Shown here: positions 34,471-46,984 of the stretch, piece after piece
Numbering within the stretch: the stretch's first letter is position 1
Layout: the number at the start of each line of letters is the position of its first letter
From: Trichuris trichiura
Taxonomy: Eukaryota > Nematoda > Enoplea > Trichinellida > Trichuridae
Reading direction: 5' to 3'
Assembly: GCA_037903355.1 (NCBI GenBank)
Contig: JBAJFE010000049.1
Coordinates: 186,001-250,000 of the forward strand
DNA: 64,000 nt
Translations under genes and position numbers: made by a program
The notes under the pieces: generated by a model
What the model saw: only the letters and a program-made list of their open reading frames with translations
The model's database searches: none
Told to the model about the DNA's origin: nothing

Positions 34471-34675
34471 TTAAAACAAAGTGATGGGAATTCTGCATGG
34501 ATAACTTATAAATAAGGGAAAATAAAAAACGGGTCTGAAAAATTCATTTAGGCATGAAGTCCGTGTGGCAGTGCCAGTGGGAGGATGAAATCCCGCAGGG
34601 AACAGAGCGAGGACGCTCAGCATGAAGACCGCTCTGAATAGTCTTACACCAGTGTGGTCCAATCGCGGTTGCACC

Positions 34676-34906
34676 TTAATGGGTGCAATGACCAGTGTCT
34701 GGGGCGAGACTGACCACGGCATATGGTCCCTTAAATGTGATCCTATTACAAGGCCACGCCAAAGTGAACGCAGTGACCCTGCTAATGGGAGCATTATGCC
34801 TTATATAAGGAGGCATTGTTTTTCCCAACAGGACTCTTTCCTTTATCGTATACTCGCTTACGTCATTAAACAGTTCAGTGAATTGAAGCCTTCGTTCTTG
34901 GCGCAA
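34676..34906 (-). pseudogene. Possible LTR-retrotransposon integrase tail (GPY-like) remnant
   Basis: The minus-strand frame reads FNDVSEYTIKERVLLGKT, then NRITFKGPYAVVSLAPD and stops. A VxLG..x..GPYxV layout is seen at the C-terminus of Gypsy/BEL integrases. No RT, RNase H or integrase core is recognisable next to it, so this is a weak call; it may be a chance frame. Confidence 0.2.
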
Positions 34907-34909
34907 GTT

Positions 34910-37900
34910 TTCTCCTACAATCCCCTGAACAGAATAATAGATTAAAACACGTTACTGGTTGCGTCGGAACTTTTGGTTCATTTTTCCAGGAAAGCTTCCT
35001 GAATATTGGCGGTTCAGCTCTATAAGAACTAATACGTCACCCGATAATTTAAAGGCGTTTTCCTTTTCTTTATCTCACACTGTGGGGTCGGCGATGAGCT
35101 GACCATTTGGTCGGTGGGATGCTACCACCAATAGGCTCAACGTGCAGTCTTACGCCGTTTTGGGGTCTTACGTCATCAGCGCGGCAAAATGCCTGCACGG
35201 AGGCGCATACAGCAAAAGACTTGTTGTACCTGGTTATGGTTTCGTGAGGCGGTACTTAGCTTGAAACTAACAGATAACCGCGCAGATACTATAGCTCAGC
35301 GCGATTGTGCGAGACCTACCTGAAATACGGAGAAATTAGTAAAAACCGAGAATCCATTGGATATGCCTTTACTTTAGACAAAGTCACACATACAAGGCAA
35401 ATTCAGAGACCAGCTGAACAGGAACGCAGATATTAAAGGCATTTTTAAATAGAAGTGCAATTAACGGGCAGTCAACTTTCGATCAATCAATGACTGCATT
35501 TCCCAATGAATTTTTTCAAACTTAAAAAACAACTGTCTTTAGACGTCCAGTATACGAAAGGCATTGTTTCGTCGTATTCAATTGTCACCTGCATACGTAA
35601 GTTACGGTGCTGCCAAATTGGTTTTTTACTAATTTTTTGCTTGACTTTTTGGTCGTTTTACTTTGTTGCACTTTCTCCTGCCCGCCGTTGTAGTACGGGT
35701 GAAGAATGTCAAAAGCCAACGCATCTTCGTCTTTTGTTAAAAGTGTTGTTGGATATTGGATTTTCCTTCAAACGGTCCACGAGTTTTGCCCGTTTATTCG
35801 TATGTTCCTAGCTCGTTATCCTCCAGCATCTTTTCCATCAGTTGCTGTGTCGACTTGGTAAAAATATAAAGCAGCCCGACACCGAGAGAACCACCTACGA
35901 TCTTACGCATTCTCGATCTCGTTGGATTAACGCTCTCTAGTTTGCAGCGGTATGATAACGAGTTTTTTTTACCAGAAAAATTTTACTTGAAGTCTCTTTC
36001 GTTACTTTCCATACTCTCTGCAATGGTCAGCGCTAATGTCTGATGAAGCCATGTTAAGCGGTTGGCTTACCAAAGCTGAACATTGTGCTGTCTCTTGAAG
36101 GATGTGATCTCTACTACCTCAGCTAAGTATATATTCAAATTCTTTATTAGTGCTGCTTAAAGGATTTCTTTAGAAGATAAGGTTTTCCTATGCTAAGTTG
36201 GCTTAATTTTTGGCATCTTGCCTCTTAGCCGTCCCACCGTAATACAGTAAATTTGTCGGCCATCCTGTTTTGCCCTTAGCTAAGCTTAAACTTAAATATA
36301 AGGCTTGCATTTTGTCTTAGGCTTAAGTAAGAGCAGAGCAACGTGCTCGCCAGTATGTGCTTAATACCATGGCTGCATTTTTGGCAAGAACGAACCTGCA
36401 TTTTTCAGACAGTAGGGCGGCTAAGTGACAAGATCCAATTTTTGATTTAGAACATCCGCTTTTCACGGTATGTTAGCGAGTTGTCTTGAGCGCGAAAAGC
36501 TTTGTGTTTATTTTTTGTGGTTTCATAGTATTTTCGGTTAATTTGCGAATAGGAGAAAAACAAAGAGCGAGTTTATCAGCTCTTTTAAATTTGTGACGAA
36601 TATGTGATGTAATACGTAACTTCTTAGTTTTAATACTGCCTGTTACGTAACAGAGGGTAAAGCTTCATTTCTTCTTTCAAATGGTTTTGTTGAATGGACC
36701 TCGGACTATCAGTACATCTCCTTCTCGACATCTACGATTTTCAGAAGTTCAAGCAATCATTCAATATTCGCTAAGTTGGAAAGAGATGACAACGTGCCAA
36801 TAAACGTCTGCTAAGTAGGGGCTGAGTCCCTTTAGAAGCTCCTGATTTCAATGATTTCGCTTCCATGTTTGTCATTTCTTGCGGGTAAACTTCACCTGAT
36901 TAGGGCTTTGTCCTTAGACATGACAGATTCCGTGTGAAACGTCGACAGGTAATCAGAGAAGCTTTTAAAATAACAAACGTATAACTATTGATAAGTATAG
37001 CACGTTTTGAGTTTCTGGCATCTAGCTTTTCTGTATTGTCCACAGTAAAAGTCAAAGGTTTTCCCACCGACTATTCTCGTTTCTAATATCTTACTTTTAT
37101 ATACATTCTCTGGGCGCAGAGCAGCGCTAGAAACGTTCAAAGCGTTGTAAGCATCTGCGCATTCAATCCCGCATTGGGGTTACGATGAAAGAGGAAAATA
37201 AAGACTTCCAAAAGCTGGAGTGACTTTTTCTGTTCCATGTTGTTTTTGGCCAACTTATTTTACACTTTCAAGTTGCACTTTTTGTTAAATTCGTTTAGAC
37301 ACGAGCAGAAATGGCGAAAAATGCTTTGCAAGTACGTTTATCCATTTAAGACCATGCTATCAATGTAGACAACTTCCCTTTCAGGACATGTCGTTGGCTT
37401 CTGACGTTGCCGTTCTTTTCCTTCTTCGATATCATAGCGAGAACTTGTATAAGCACCTGGGCAAGGTGAGATGACATTAGGTTTCACCAACTTTTTGTTG
37501 CGCAGTACATCCTCGATTAAATAAATAATACCTGCTAAAGGTTTCATGTATTTTAAAGTTCATTGTTTGAAGATATGTGTATATATATATACATCCGTCG
37601 AACTCCATTTGTGCATATAGGCACAGAAAAAATTTAATCTGCTTTCAAAAAATCAGTCGTTAGCACTTGCCTGAGGACCTTTTTGCTTAATGACGCTCAA
37701 GTTCTCCTCAACCACTTTCCAGCATGTCCTCGTCTGCTGCTAAATAAGTTTTCGAAATATAGTGTGACAGACGCTTCTGTTATCTACCTAATCCTCATTA
37801 AGACATTTATATCTTTTTTTCACCCGTATGATGGTCAGATGAGTCAGCAACATATTTATGACTTACCAGTCAGAAAAAGTTGCTGTGTGAGTGAAAAGCT

Positions 37901-39810
37901 ATTTCCGAAAATGATCCGCGAGTTGCGCATGTTCGTGCATGCTTCGTCGCTTTGTTTCAATAACGCAACGGAATGCTTAACGCTGGAAAGAAAGCTTTCT
38001 GATGGCTTTGCAAGCATTTAGCTCTGCCCTAATTATTTGCTTGCTTTATTGTTTTCACCGTTTTAGGAAGCGGAGCGTTTGTTTACGAGCACTGCTGTTC
38101 TCACATTTGATGGCAACCGATTATCGTCGGCTCAGACCATAAGTCACTTTTATCGTTCTTACGGAAATGTTAAATCCAAAGTGATCCATTACGATGCTCA
38201 ACCGATACGCAGTACTTACGTTTGCTCTTCATAATGGCCGACCTGATGATTTGTTTAGATGCTGAAGTGCCTTCGGTTGTAATGTCAGTTGTAACCATTG
38301 AATTAGACAAGCGGCGTGGGACTCGCAATCGTGTATACCATACGTTGATCCTTTGTAAAGTCACAGATCACTACATGATAAAATCAGCTATCATACGGCA
38401 TATGCCTATGTGATGCTCTGTTATGTCTATTGCGGTTTCAGTCCCTTTGAGCTAAAAACATTATCGCATGTTGAATTACTAGTGAGCTGTTGCTTCTGAG
38501 AACTAAGTATTTTGCAACAGGTCATTGTTGCTTCGTTGTCTTTCCCGGCGGGTTCCCCAGTGTTGGCTTTCAGTTTCTATGCTAAAAGGTGCTCTTAATT
38601 TTCGCTGGTAAATAATTCACAATCTGTTACTGTTAGCAGCTAAAATAGTAGTATGAAAGAAAGCACTTATAAAAGGTTACCTATTGTGCATATTCATGGA
38701 AAGTGGGTATCCGTTTGTGAAACGATTACTTGTTTTTGAACTTTCAACTATTGCTACTCTTATACTCTGCCTTTCAGCTTAAGAAAAATAAACTGCAAGT
38801 CCATGACTTATGATGGCATGTGCATGTAGTACTGAAGTTTCCCGCTTAGCAGCTGCATGACCCTGAAGTTAAATAACGTAACGAAGTGACTGCTGCTTTT
38901 TTATTAATAAATGAAGTAGTGGATATCTCATGTAGTTTATTGAGCATTATATTGACAGTTAAAAGCAGAGTGGAAACATGGCCCATCAACATAATCATCT
39001 GGACTGACGGGATCTTACTTATCCTTGAAGCAATGGAATACAATAATTGAGGTCCTTCAAAAATCTTTTGGTGATAGACGACTTGAGAATGACCGTGGGG
39101 CACAACGCGAATATATTTCCCAAGTGAAATATATCCGCAGCATTAGGTGTTGGCGGGGATCTGCCGCAAAATAGGTGAATGCTTCCTTAGTTTTCATTGA
39201 ATACTGTAGTAGAGCAAAGCGCCGTCATGATGAATGCATGGAGAGTGTACTGCATTTTGCTTGGGGATCACTACGCTAACCTGCGTGTTAGCCACTCACT
39301 TGACTTTTTTTTATCCAGTCACAGATGTTCACACCCAAAGATAGGAGTCGCTGACTAAGCGGCAAAATAAAATTCTATGGGAAACACGCAGGACAACGTT
39401 AAAAATGTTACCTGTGTGAACAATGGTGAAAAGCATAGCATAGCATCGATGAGTCAACAATGGTGAGAACACCGGTTCAGAAAGGTTTTAGATAACACAG
39501 TGACTTACTGATCTCCGTAATCTCTCCACGTAAGCACATATCCGTATTCAATGGTCCTCCTTTTAGCTGACATCTTATCCATTGTGCACAAAATTAATCA
39601 GCATGCTGCAAGTGTCTTCTTTTAACGTTTGACTGTTAGAAACAGCTGGGATATACGTGACGTAGTTCGTCCTTGTCCCGAAAATCTGAAGCCTATCTTA
39701 TGTGACAGCGTTGTTCTAGTGCTTTCAAGTGTTGCACTAATTCCGTACGACTCGCATTTTAAGGTCGTAAGCGTGAAAATGGTAATGTCTGAAAACTCAC
39801 ACTTGAAGAA
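34910..39810. other. Long gene-poor stretch
   Basis: Nearly 5 kb with one MITE copy and only short open frames (plus 35506-35811 has a hydrophobic segment, plus 37683-38021 has none). No splice-consistent conserved exons were found by eye. Confidence 0.4.
36214..36436. mobile_element. MITE family C, copy C4
   Basis: The left end CATCTTGCCTCTTAGCCGTC mirrors the right end GGCGGCTAAGTGACAAGATC. Internal GGCCATCCTGTTTTGCCC, CTAAGCTTAAACTTAAATA and CCTGCATTTTTCAGA match C1. Confidence 0.75.
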
Positions 39811-39813
39811 GAA

Positions 39814-39885
39814 AGGTTCCACCGAGATTCGAACTCGGATTGCTGGATTCAAAGTCCAGAGTGCTGACCATTACACCATGGAACC
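39814..39885 (-). tRNA. tRNA-Gln (anticodon TTG)
   Basis: The minus strand reads GGTTCCATGGTGTAATGGTC, then an anticodon stem-loop TGGACTTTGAATCCA with anticodon TTG, then the T-arm CGAGTTCGAATCTCG and acceptor GGAACC paired with GGTTCC, 72 bases including the discriminator T. Internal A and B box sequences (TGTAATGGTC; GTTCGAATC) are intact. No intron. It decodes CAA glutamine codons. Confidence 0.97.
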
Positions 39886-41399
39886 GTGCAGTATGACTAA
39901 CATTTTAATTACAGACCTCATAACCGACGCGAATATTCTCTTTCAAGGCTGCGATAACCCTTTTAGATGGAAAATGGATATTTCAGAGCTTTCTCACCAG
40001 CTTGAGCCGTCCACAACCGAAACAAAAGCACAATTCCGCTGGCATTGCAGAAACAGCGAGTTTAAGAACAGCCTGAACAATCGAAGTGACTTTCTTCTTT
40101 AACTGATTTTTTGCCATTTCAGGTACTGAACATACCAGCCTTTGCTCCCTAACGTCCAGACACGCTGACTGCTCGTCCGACGAAGTTTAGAAGGGCTATC
40201 GCAGTATTTGAGGATATCATTCTTTTGTTTTTCTGTTTATAATGCTTCCTCTTTCCTTGAAGTACAACTAAACCATTTAAAAATGACATTATCCGCAAGC
40301 AATGGAGAAATACTTATACAATTATTGGAACAGAAATTATCAGTGAAACACGAACAATGGCTTTATGTTATGCCGCATTCCTGAAAGCCTTTACGTCAAT
40401 ATTGAAGTCATTAGAGATGCTCAAGGAATATGGTCACGGCTGCTCATAATGCACTTAAGCAATGTAGTTTTATATTTCGTGCAGAATTTCAATACAAACA
40501 AAATATATGACGCCTTCGGGCTGTTAAGTGAGATGCTCCTCACTCCTTCATAAGCGCGTCTTACTGTAACAAGGTCAGATATTTATAAGAAAAATAAATC
40601 AAAACCAAATTCAACCATAGCTATTATCTTGCATTCATGTTTGTTCTTGTCTAAGTCGTTAAATGCTACGGTCTATGCAGCGGAACGATGAGGCGTTTCA
40701 ATCAATACTCGACAACCAGAGATGAACTAAAGCGGATGGACAGAATGCCCTATCCGAACACTACAGTAAATAAAGAGCGTTTACGAAAGAGAAAGAGATT
40801 ACTTATGCTGAGCATGTTTTCGAAATTTATCAGCTTAGTTTCTTGCCAATAAAAAGTTTGAAACTGTGTCGCAATACGAATAGTTGACTACACTTCGATA
40901 TTTTTGAGATTTTCAAACAAAGCAACCTCAGAAAGGAAACAGAGTCACTTGGAGCATTATCTTACGTTATTGTAAGGACGTCATAACCTTAATGTGCTAC
41001 CGAAACACAATGGTACAAATGAAACCTGAAGATCATCTTTCGACTCGTTTGTCATAAGGAACGGTGCGTTAGTAGTCTCTGCTTTATTTAGCGTGATATT
41101 TTATAGAAATATACGAAATCTTAAACTGTTATTTTGAGTCTAATTCTTTTCAATTAATGATCAACTCAGTTCGTTCGCATTTTTGCTTCAGTTTGACGTT
41201 GCCGAGTTATTTAGCTAAAAACCAATGTCTAATAATTCTTGTATGTCGTGTGCAAAGTAGTATTGCATTTTCAGTAGTGGGTTAGTGTTCTCAAATTATG
41301 ATGTTCGAATAGCCAAGTATGTTATAAATGCGAGTCCGAATGGTCTTCTCAGACTTTTGCTTCATCTGATGAATTTTTGATTTCAGAGAAGCAGATTCA
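39886..41399. other. Intergenic region left of the carbonyl reductase
   Basis: About 1.5 kb without a supported gene; the right end should carry the carbonyl reductase promoter. Confidence 0.45.
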
Positions 41400-43166
41400 A
41401 TGAGTTCGAAAATAGCTGTGGTGGGAGAGGTGCAGTCTTTTCTATAAAATATTGACTTTCTTAATTACAGGTCACCGGAGGTAACAAAGGAATTGGTTAC
41501 GCTATTGTAAGAGGTTTATGCGAACGCTTCGATGGCATCGTTTATTTGACAGGTGAATGCGACTTACTCATTTTTCTTCGTTAGTTTGCATGTACTCTTA
41601 CAGCTCGGAATGTCGAACTAGGTAAAGCGGCGGTTAACAGTGTCAATCAGGAAGTTGAAAGTCCCAAATGTGCGGCTCTGCGATTCCACCAGTTGGATAT
41701 TACAGATCAAGAAAGCATACTTCGTTTCAAGCGTCATATCGAAGAAAATGGTGGACTAGATATTCTTATAAACAATGCTGGAATTGCTTTCAAGGTAGAC
41801 CGTTTTCAGTTGTCTTTTTTCTTGTTTTTTAGGTAAAGATAGGCGTGTATTCAGTTCCATAGGTTGCATTGTTCATTGATGAATGATGCTTCTTTTTAAT
41901 TTATCGTATTTTTACCGCTTACTTTTTCGTTCCGTTGAGAAGTGAAGGTGCGTATAGTTTGCAGGAGAAAGCGTAATCAGTGAACGAGCTGGTTTGTGTA
42001 AGTTTGGAGCTTCTTGAATGCGTAGTTCGTTCTAAGCTGATTTAGGTGCTATGGCTCAACTGCTAACTTCAACTTAGTTGTTCGTTCAATAAACATGCGT
42101 TGTAGCGCTTTCTGATTTTCACAGATGCTCCTACAGATGTATAAATGCGCACCTTGTTGCTGACCTGATCATCTTTTGCTGAGATACTGTATCCCAAAAG
42201 CAAAATGGTGCGTTACAACTTATTCTACAAAGTGCAGCTATTGGCCTTCTTATGCGATGGGAGCAAAATCAGTCCCTGTTTCTTCCATTAGTACAAATGT
42301 ATGAATGCGCAAAATGAAGTTTCGCAATTTCACTGCAATGTTAAGCATGTTAAATGTTGCATTTAAATTTCGTTATGTTGAAATGTTCTTACTTTGTGTT
42401 GAAGTTGCGGTGTTGATTCCTTGTTTAGAAATATTGTCATTTAGCATGACAGTACGGTACCTGCTGGCGAACAGGCTGAAGTTACGCTGAAAACCAATTA
42501 CTGGGGAACAAAAGCGGTTTGTGAGCAACTGTTTCCACTCCTTCGACATAATGGACGGTGCGTATGCAGCTATTCGTTTTATTTTCGTTTAGCAATGCTT
42601 TTTAGGGTTGTCAACGTGTCCAGCCAATCAGGTTTGCTCCGTTGCATTAAGGATGAGGCGTTGAAAAACCGGTTAGAGTCTCCGAGTTTAACTAAAGAAG
42701 AATTGGACAGCATTATGGAAGACTTTACTCGGTACATTTGAATACTCTACTATTCGTTTACATTATTTTCTATGCTAATTTGCATAAAGAGCAGCAAAAG
42801 AAGGTACAAGGCGGGAGAATGGCTATCCCGAAAACAATTATTCCATGTCTAAAGTTGGAGAAACAGCATTGACTATGATTCAGCAGAGGATGTTGGACAA
42901 GGAGGGTCGTTCAGACGTTATTGTAAATGCGGTAGGTCAATTTCGTGTTATTCCTTTGCATTCAGTGTTTCTTATCTTTTTTGGTGTAGTGCTGTCCCGG
43001 CTACGTTGATACAGATTTGACTAGCCACAAGGGCCCATTGACAATCCGCGAAGGGGCAGAAACGCCCTTATTCTTGGCACTAGAAGAGGCTGATCGTCTG
43101 GCAAGGGGAAAATTTTACTACAAAAAGCGGGAAACCAATTGGAGAACTGGTGAACAAGTGGTTTAA
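41400..43166 (+). CDS. CBR1: Carbonyl reductase (short-chain dehydrogenase, CBR1-like)
   Basis: Seven exons join in frame: 41400-41420, 41471-41552, 41604-41794, 42445-42557, 42606-42731, 42790-42931 and 42990-43166, 283 residues (human CBR1 has 277). It is an NADPH-dependent cytosolic reductase of carbonyl substrates. Present are the cofactor motif VTGGNKGIG, LDILINNAG, the catalytic serine in VVNVSSQSG, the YxxxK pair in NNYSMSKVG and CCPGYVDTDL, the last matching CBR1's CCPGWVRTDM. QAEVTLKTNYWGTKAVCEQL is also typical of CBR1. The fourth exon follows a 650-base intron, the longest here; others are about 50 bases. The exon-6 acceptor (ATAAAG) is weak, but it is the one that keeps frame. An AATAAA at about 43550 could be the polyadenylation signal. 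Confidence 0.93.
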
Positions 43167-44220
43167 GTATAGTTGCTTTCGTTCAAGCTATGCTTCATTA
43201 TTCTTACGCATTAGGTTGGTGGGTACCTTCACATTTATTTCTTATCGTATACCAGTGCATCATAGCTATTCGTATTGGCCTTTTATGGCCATTATTGATT
43301 ATATCAGCTGAAAAATCATGTCATATCATCATCTCCATGGTTTTCCACTCGACTCAATTATGCCTACTTTCATTGTGTTCTTTGCAGTAAAAAAGCGGTT
43401 GATGCCTCGCTGTTTTTTCAAACGATCTCATTAGTTATTCAATCTTAGCATTTTATTGCATGTGAAGTCACAGACGCGATTTGGCTTTCTTGCGTTCGAG
43501 CGTTTATTCTTTTTTTTAGAATTCTGGTTGCCATCAGCTTAACGTGCTAATAAACTTCAGGTAGAAAATGGTTTGGCGGAATCTATGCAGTTCATGCGGT
43601 TGGTCAAGAGAATAAGGATAAAATATACGATGTTTACGGTATTTAGTCTATGCGCTTAATGCAAAAGCTCAAGCGAAAAGTTCGTTATGATGGTAGTTCA
43701 CAAAGTTCACAAATTCAAAATCGCTTTGCAGGTAGTCAGTTAGTTGTCTCAGTTTCAGCGTCGGCTTTCTAATCTGTGCATAATAAGCAGGCGGGCTTGT
43801 GAATCCTGCGTGATTTGTCATATTTGAAATGCTGTCATTCAAGAAAGCAGTTTTTCCGTACCACAGACAAACTGGAGGCGCGTCTGAGTCACCCCGATAC
43901 TGTTAAATTGACTATTGATAAAATATCAATTTTTATTGTCCATAGCTTCGGGATTGTTCACGCCCCGTCTTCAGCAAAGAACCGTAAAAACGCGTAACGA
44001 TGAGCTACCTGTATTCATCTTATATAATCGTTACAATATCCACATCTATTCAATCATATTAGATATAAATAGCAACACAACACCATTAAAACAATGTACA
44101 CACCAAAACAGCCTGTGAAATGCTGTTTTCTTCTCTGCAGTATTGGAGACAGTGCAGCCATTCATAATTTTGTCTCAATAAAGTCTGACCAGTTCCTTGT
44201 CATATAACGTCTTGCCAATG
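43167..44220. other. Region between carbonyl reductase and the small membrane protein
   Basis: About 1 kb holding likely 3' untranslated sequences of both neighbours; an AATAAA lies near 43549 and another near 44177 on the plus strand. No further gene seen. Confidence 0.45.
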
Positions 44221-44562
44221 CTAACAATAGAGCCGAAGGACGTAGAGCTTCCCAGTTAACCCTTGAATTTCAATGTTACTCCAAAACGTTTTATTAGCAT
44301 AAAGTGTTAAGGTATAAAGCACGATAATTAGGATAGGCAGTAAAGCGAAGCATAGTAAAATGAGGTACACATTTATAACAAAACGAATTGCATTTCGCTG
44401 TTGTCGCTCTGTTGTTGAATTGGCCTGTAATTTTCCGCAGAAGATACATTGCAAATATTTGCTATTGTAAAATTCGCAGCGAGAAATTAAGTGTCGCGCA
44501 GTATCATATCTGTGACGTGCGTCTTTGCTTTTGCTCACTTCTTTCGCGGTATAGCGATTCAT
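44221..44562 (-). CDS. Small single-pass membrane protein, unrecognised
   Basis: A 113-residue frame with a hydrophilic basic N-terminus, a CxxC pair (LQCIFCGKLQ) near residue 40, and one long hydrophobic helix (VINVYLILLCFALLPILII, then VLYTL) at about residues 62-86. No orthologue recognised. It faces PAF1 head to head with 287 bases between the two start codons, suggesting a shared promoter region. A spliced tail is possible. Confidence 0.45.
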   Translation of the reverse strand: MNRYTAKEVSKSKDARHRYDTARHLISRCEFYNSKYLQCIFCGKLQANSTTERQQRNAIRFVINVYLILLCFALLPILIIVLYTLTLYANKTFWSNIEIQGLTGKLYVLRLYC

Positions 44563-44849
44563 TTGCTTTTCGTCTTTGATTACAAGCTTGCTTTTTCAAA
44601 TAGTGCATTTTCTAAAACTATAAGAAGCGAATTCCAGTTTTTATTTCTAAGCGAATCTCCGTCTGCTTAAACTTTGCATTTTATTTGAGAACAGCAACCT
44701 TTTAGCCGGTAAGCTTGTTTCTTCTCGAGATTTCCGCATTCAGGTTAATTATACATTTTATTTGCATATGCCAATTTTGAAAGCGTCCAATGACGACGGC
44801 AACTTTGCGAAATAGATTTTAGCTGCACAACCGTATTCAAAGAATCGAA

Positions 44850-46682
44850 ATGGAAAGCCTAAGAAATGGGAACAATTACTCGCGTAATGCGGGTGAAAAT
44901 GCGAGGTAAGTGATCAAGCAAAAAACGAATTTTTTCGAAATCCTAAATTTCAGCGAACATTTCGTTTGGCCGGTTAAATTTGGAAACACGCTGCCCGACG
45001 TACCTTTCGAGGCAAAGTTTCTCCCAATTCCCCGCAATTTAAATCGCTACGTCGGTTACAAAATAACAAACTTGGAAAGATCGTTTAAATATGACGTCAT
45101 TACGGACAAAGACCCGCCCGTGCTAATCGACCTTGTCACTTTGAATTCCACTCCTAATGACCAGAAAAGTAGGAAAAAAATTTAGCCTGAGCTCATAAAC
45201 TTACAACCTGTTTTTAGCGGAAGAGGGAATCAGTGACATCGATGTGCAACTCCTTGAAGATGACTGTGGAACACACAGAGACCGAAAAAGGTAAGATGCC
45301 ATCAGATAGATGGCAAATGTGGCTATACTTGTTGGGTGAGTCGGCGTAAACGCATTATGCTTATATTAACAGATCTGTTCAACATGGAAGACTAATCCCA
45401 TGGTTGCGTAAAACTGAATATATGTGCTCAACCGCCAGCAAGTTCAAGCGGTGGTCTGAGAGCCGCGGGAAAAAGTAAGTGACCTTAGCGAAGTAGCAGC
45501 GTTGGTTTCAAAAGGCAATGAAGCATGACCCTTCCCAAATATTAATACACGTCGGCTAGGCATCAACGCGTATTTAAGGTACATGCCAACAAATGAATCG
45601 TTTTCAGTAATTCCAACTGCATTTCCTTAATTGGCATTGTTTAGATTCAACCAAAAACTGCATGATATTGTTAGTGAAGTGAATCAGTATCAAAGCAAAG
45701 AAAGTCAGTTAGCAGCTATTGAAAAAAAGTTTTCCGAAGTCCGATCCATACCAAGAAAACACCCGTGCAAAGCGAGCGTCTTTGCGGTTGAAGTACTGCC
45801 TGTACTTCCCGACTTTGAGGCAGCTTCCTGACGGTCTGTTGCTAAGCTGCTCAAGCGATCTTCCGCTTTCAGGATTGGAAATTGGCTTACACCGAAGTCA
45901 TCTTCGATTCTGACCAACCGACGAAACGAGAAGCCGCAGAACAAAGTGACGATATTCACAAATACGCTTTGATTAGGTAGGCGGCCTCTTCTACCTCACC
46001 TTTCTCGTTACTTCATCCATTTCTAGAGGTATGATGGACGAGAACAATGAGCAGTTCGTCGCTTATCTTTTGCCTTCGGATGATGCGCTTCAACGTATAA
46101 AGGCTGGTTCGTTGCGAATGGAATATAATAAAAGCAAAAATAAACGGTGAAATGTGCTGTATTATTAGTTGGACGTAAGCAACAAAAGGGCATTTCAGAT
46201 TTGACTACGAATTCGCCCGACAATACAACTGGCATTTGAGAAGTAAAGCTTGCACCGACTACGAAGCAAACTATTGCCTGACAATCAGAAATGGCTGCGC
46301 CTACTATAACGAACTGGATACAAGGTTAGTGTGGGCAGGCTGAAGTAGGGCCTTTTTACCTTGGGTCTTTTTAAGCGTTCGCTTGAGTCGATGTGCCTTG
46401 AATAAGCAGAATAGTAAGTTATCGGATCTTCGGGTGATGGTAACCTTTCGACAGCCGAACGATCAAGAAATCGCGGCTCAGGTACAACGTAAGACAGGTT
46501 GACCCTGTTGCTTAGTCCGCGAACTCATGTAGGAGGCTCGTATGCGCATTTTACAATTAACGTCAGATGAGGATACTGAACTGAAGCAAAATGACAGTTG
46601 TGAACCCACCGAGGAGGAAAGCCCAAACGAATGCAATAGCGGTAGGCTTCCTTATGATTACTGGTCAGTTTGGTATATTTAG
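44850..46682 (+). CDS. PAF1: RNA polymerase II-associated factor 1 (PAF1 complex)
   Basis: Ten exons with matching phases: 44850-44905, 44954-45168, 45218-45290, 45373-45474, 45645-45819, 45873-45976, 46027-46146, 46199-46324, 46376-46481 and 46533-46682, about 408 residues (human 531). PAF1 is the core subunit of the PAF1 elongation complex, which couples Pol II to H2B ubiquitination and H3K4 methylation. Diagnostic blocks are FVWPVKFGNTLPDVPFEAKF, HGRLIPWLRKTEYM, EVLPVLPDFE, RGMMDENNEQFVAYLLP, FDYEFARQYNW, YYNELDTSVRLS and AQEARMR. The intron between exons 5 and 6 uses a GC donor (GAG|gcagct); all GT alternatives lie beyond an in-frame stop. The acidic C-terminal tail is much shorter than in vertebrates. 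The final exon may instead splice at 46641 and stop at 46687, changing only the last few residues. Confidence 0.92.
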
Positions 46683-46984
46683 GATGACGCTAGTATGCTA
46701 TATTTTCTCTGCATGAGAAATCAAAGATATTCTTAAAGTAGACGAACAAGTGGTTGTTCTTTTTAAAACTGCATACGAATTTAATATCACTTTTTAAAGC
46801 GGCATGTTTGCCCTTCAGGTTCTTGAGTGAGTCGGTGACTGCGTAAATTTTTCTACGGAACAACAACCTGTGTTAGTAATCTTTTATTAGTTTTTTTTGC
46901 GTATATTTCGGGAAGAATCGTATTCTGCGTACAGCGCATGTTAGGTCATTCTAATGCGCGCTGTAGACAGACATAATTCAAAGC

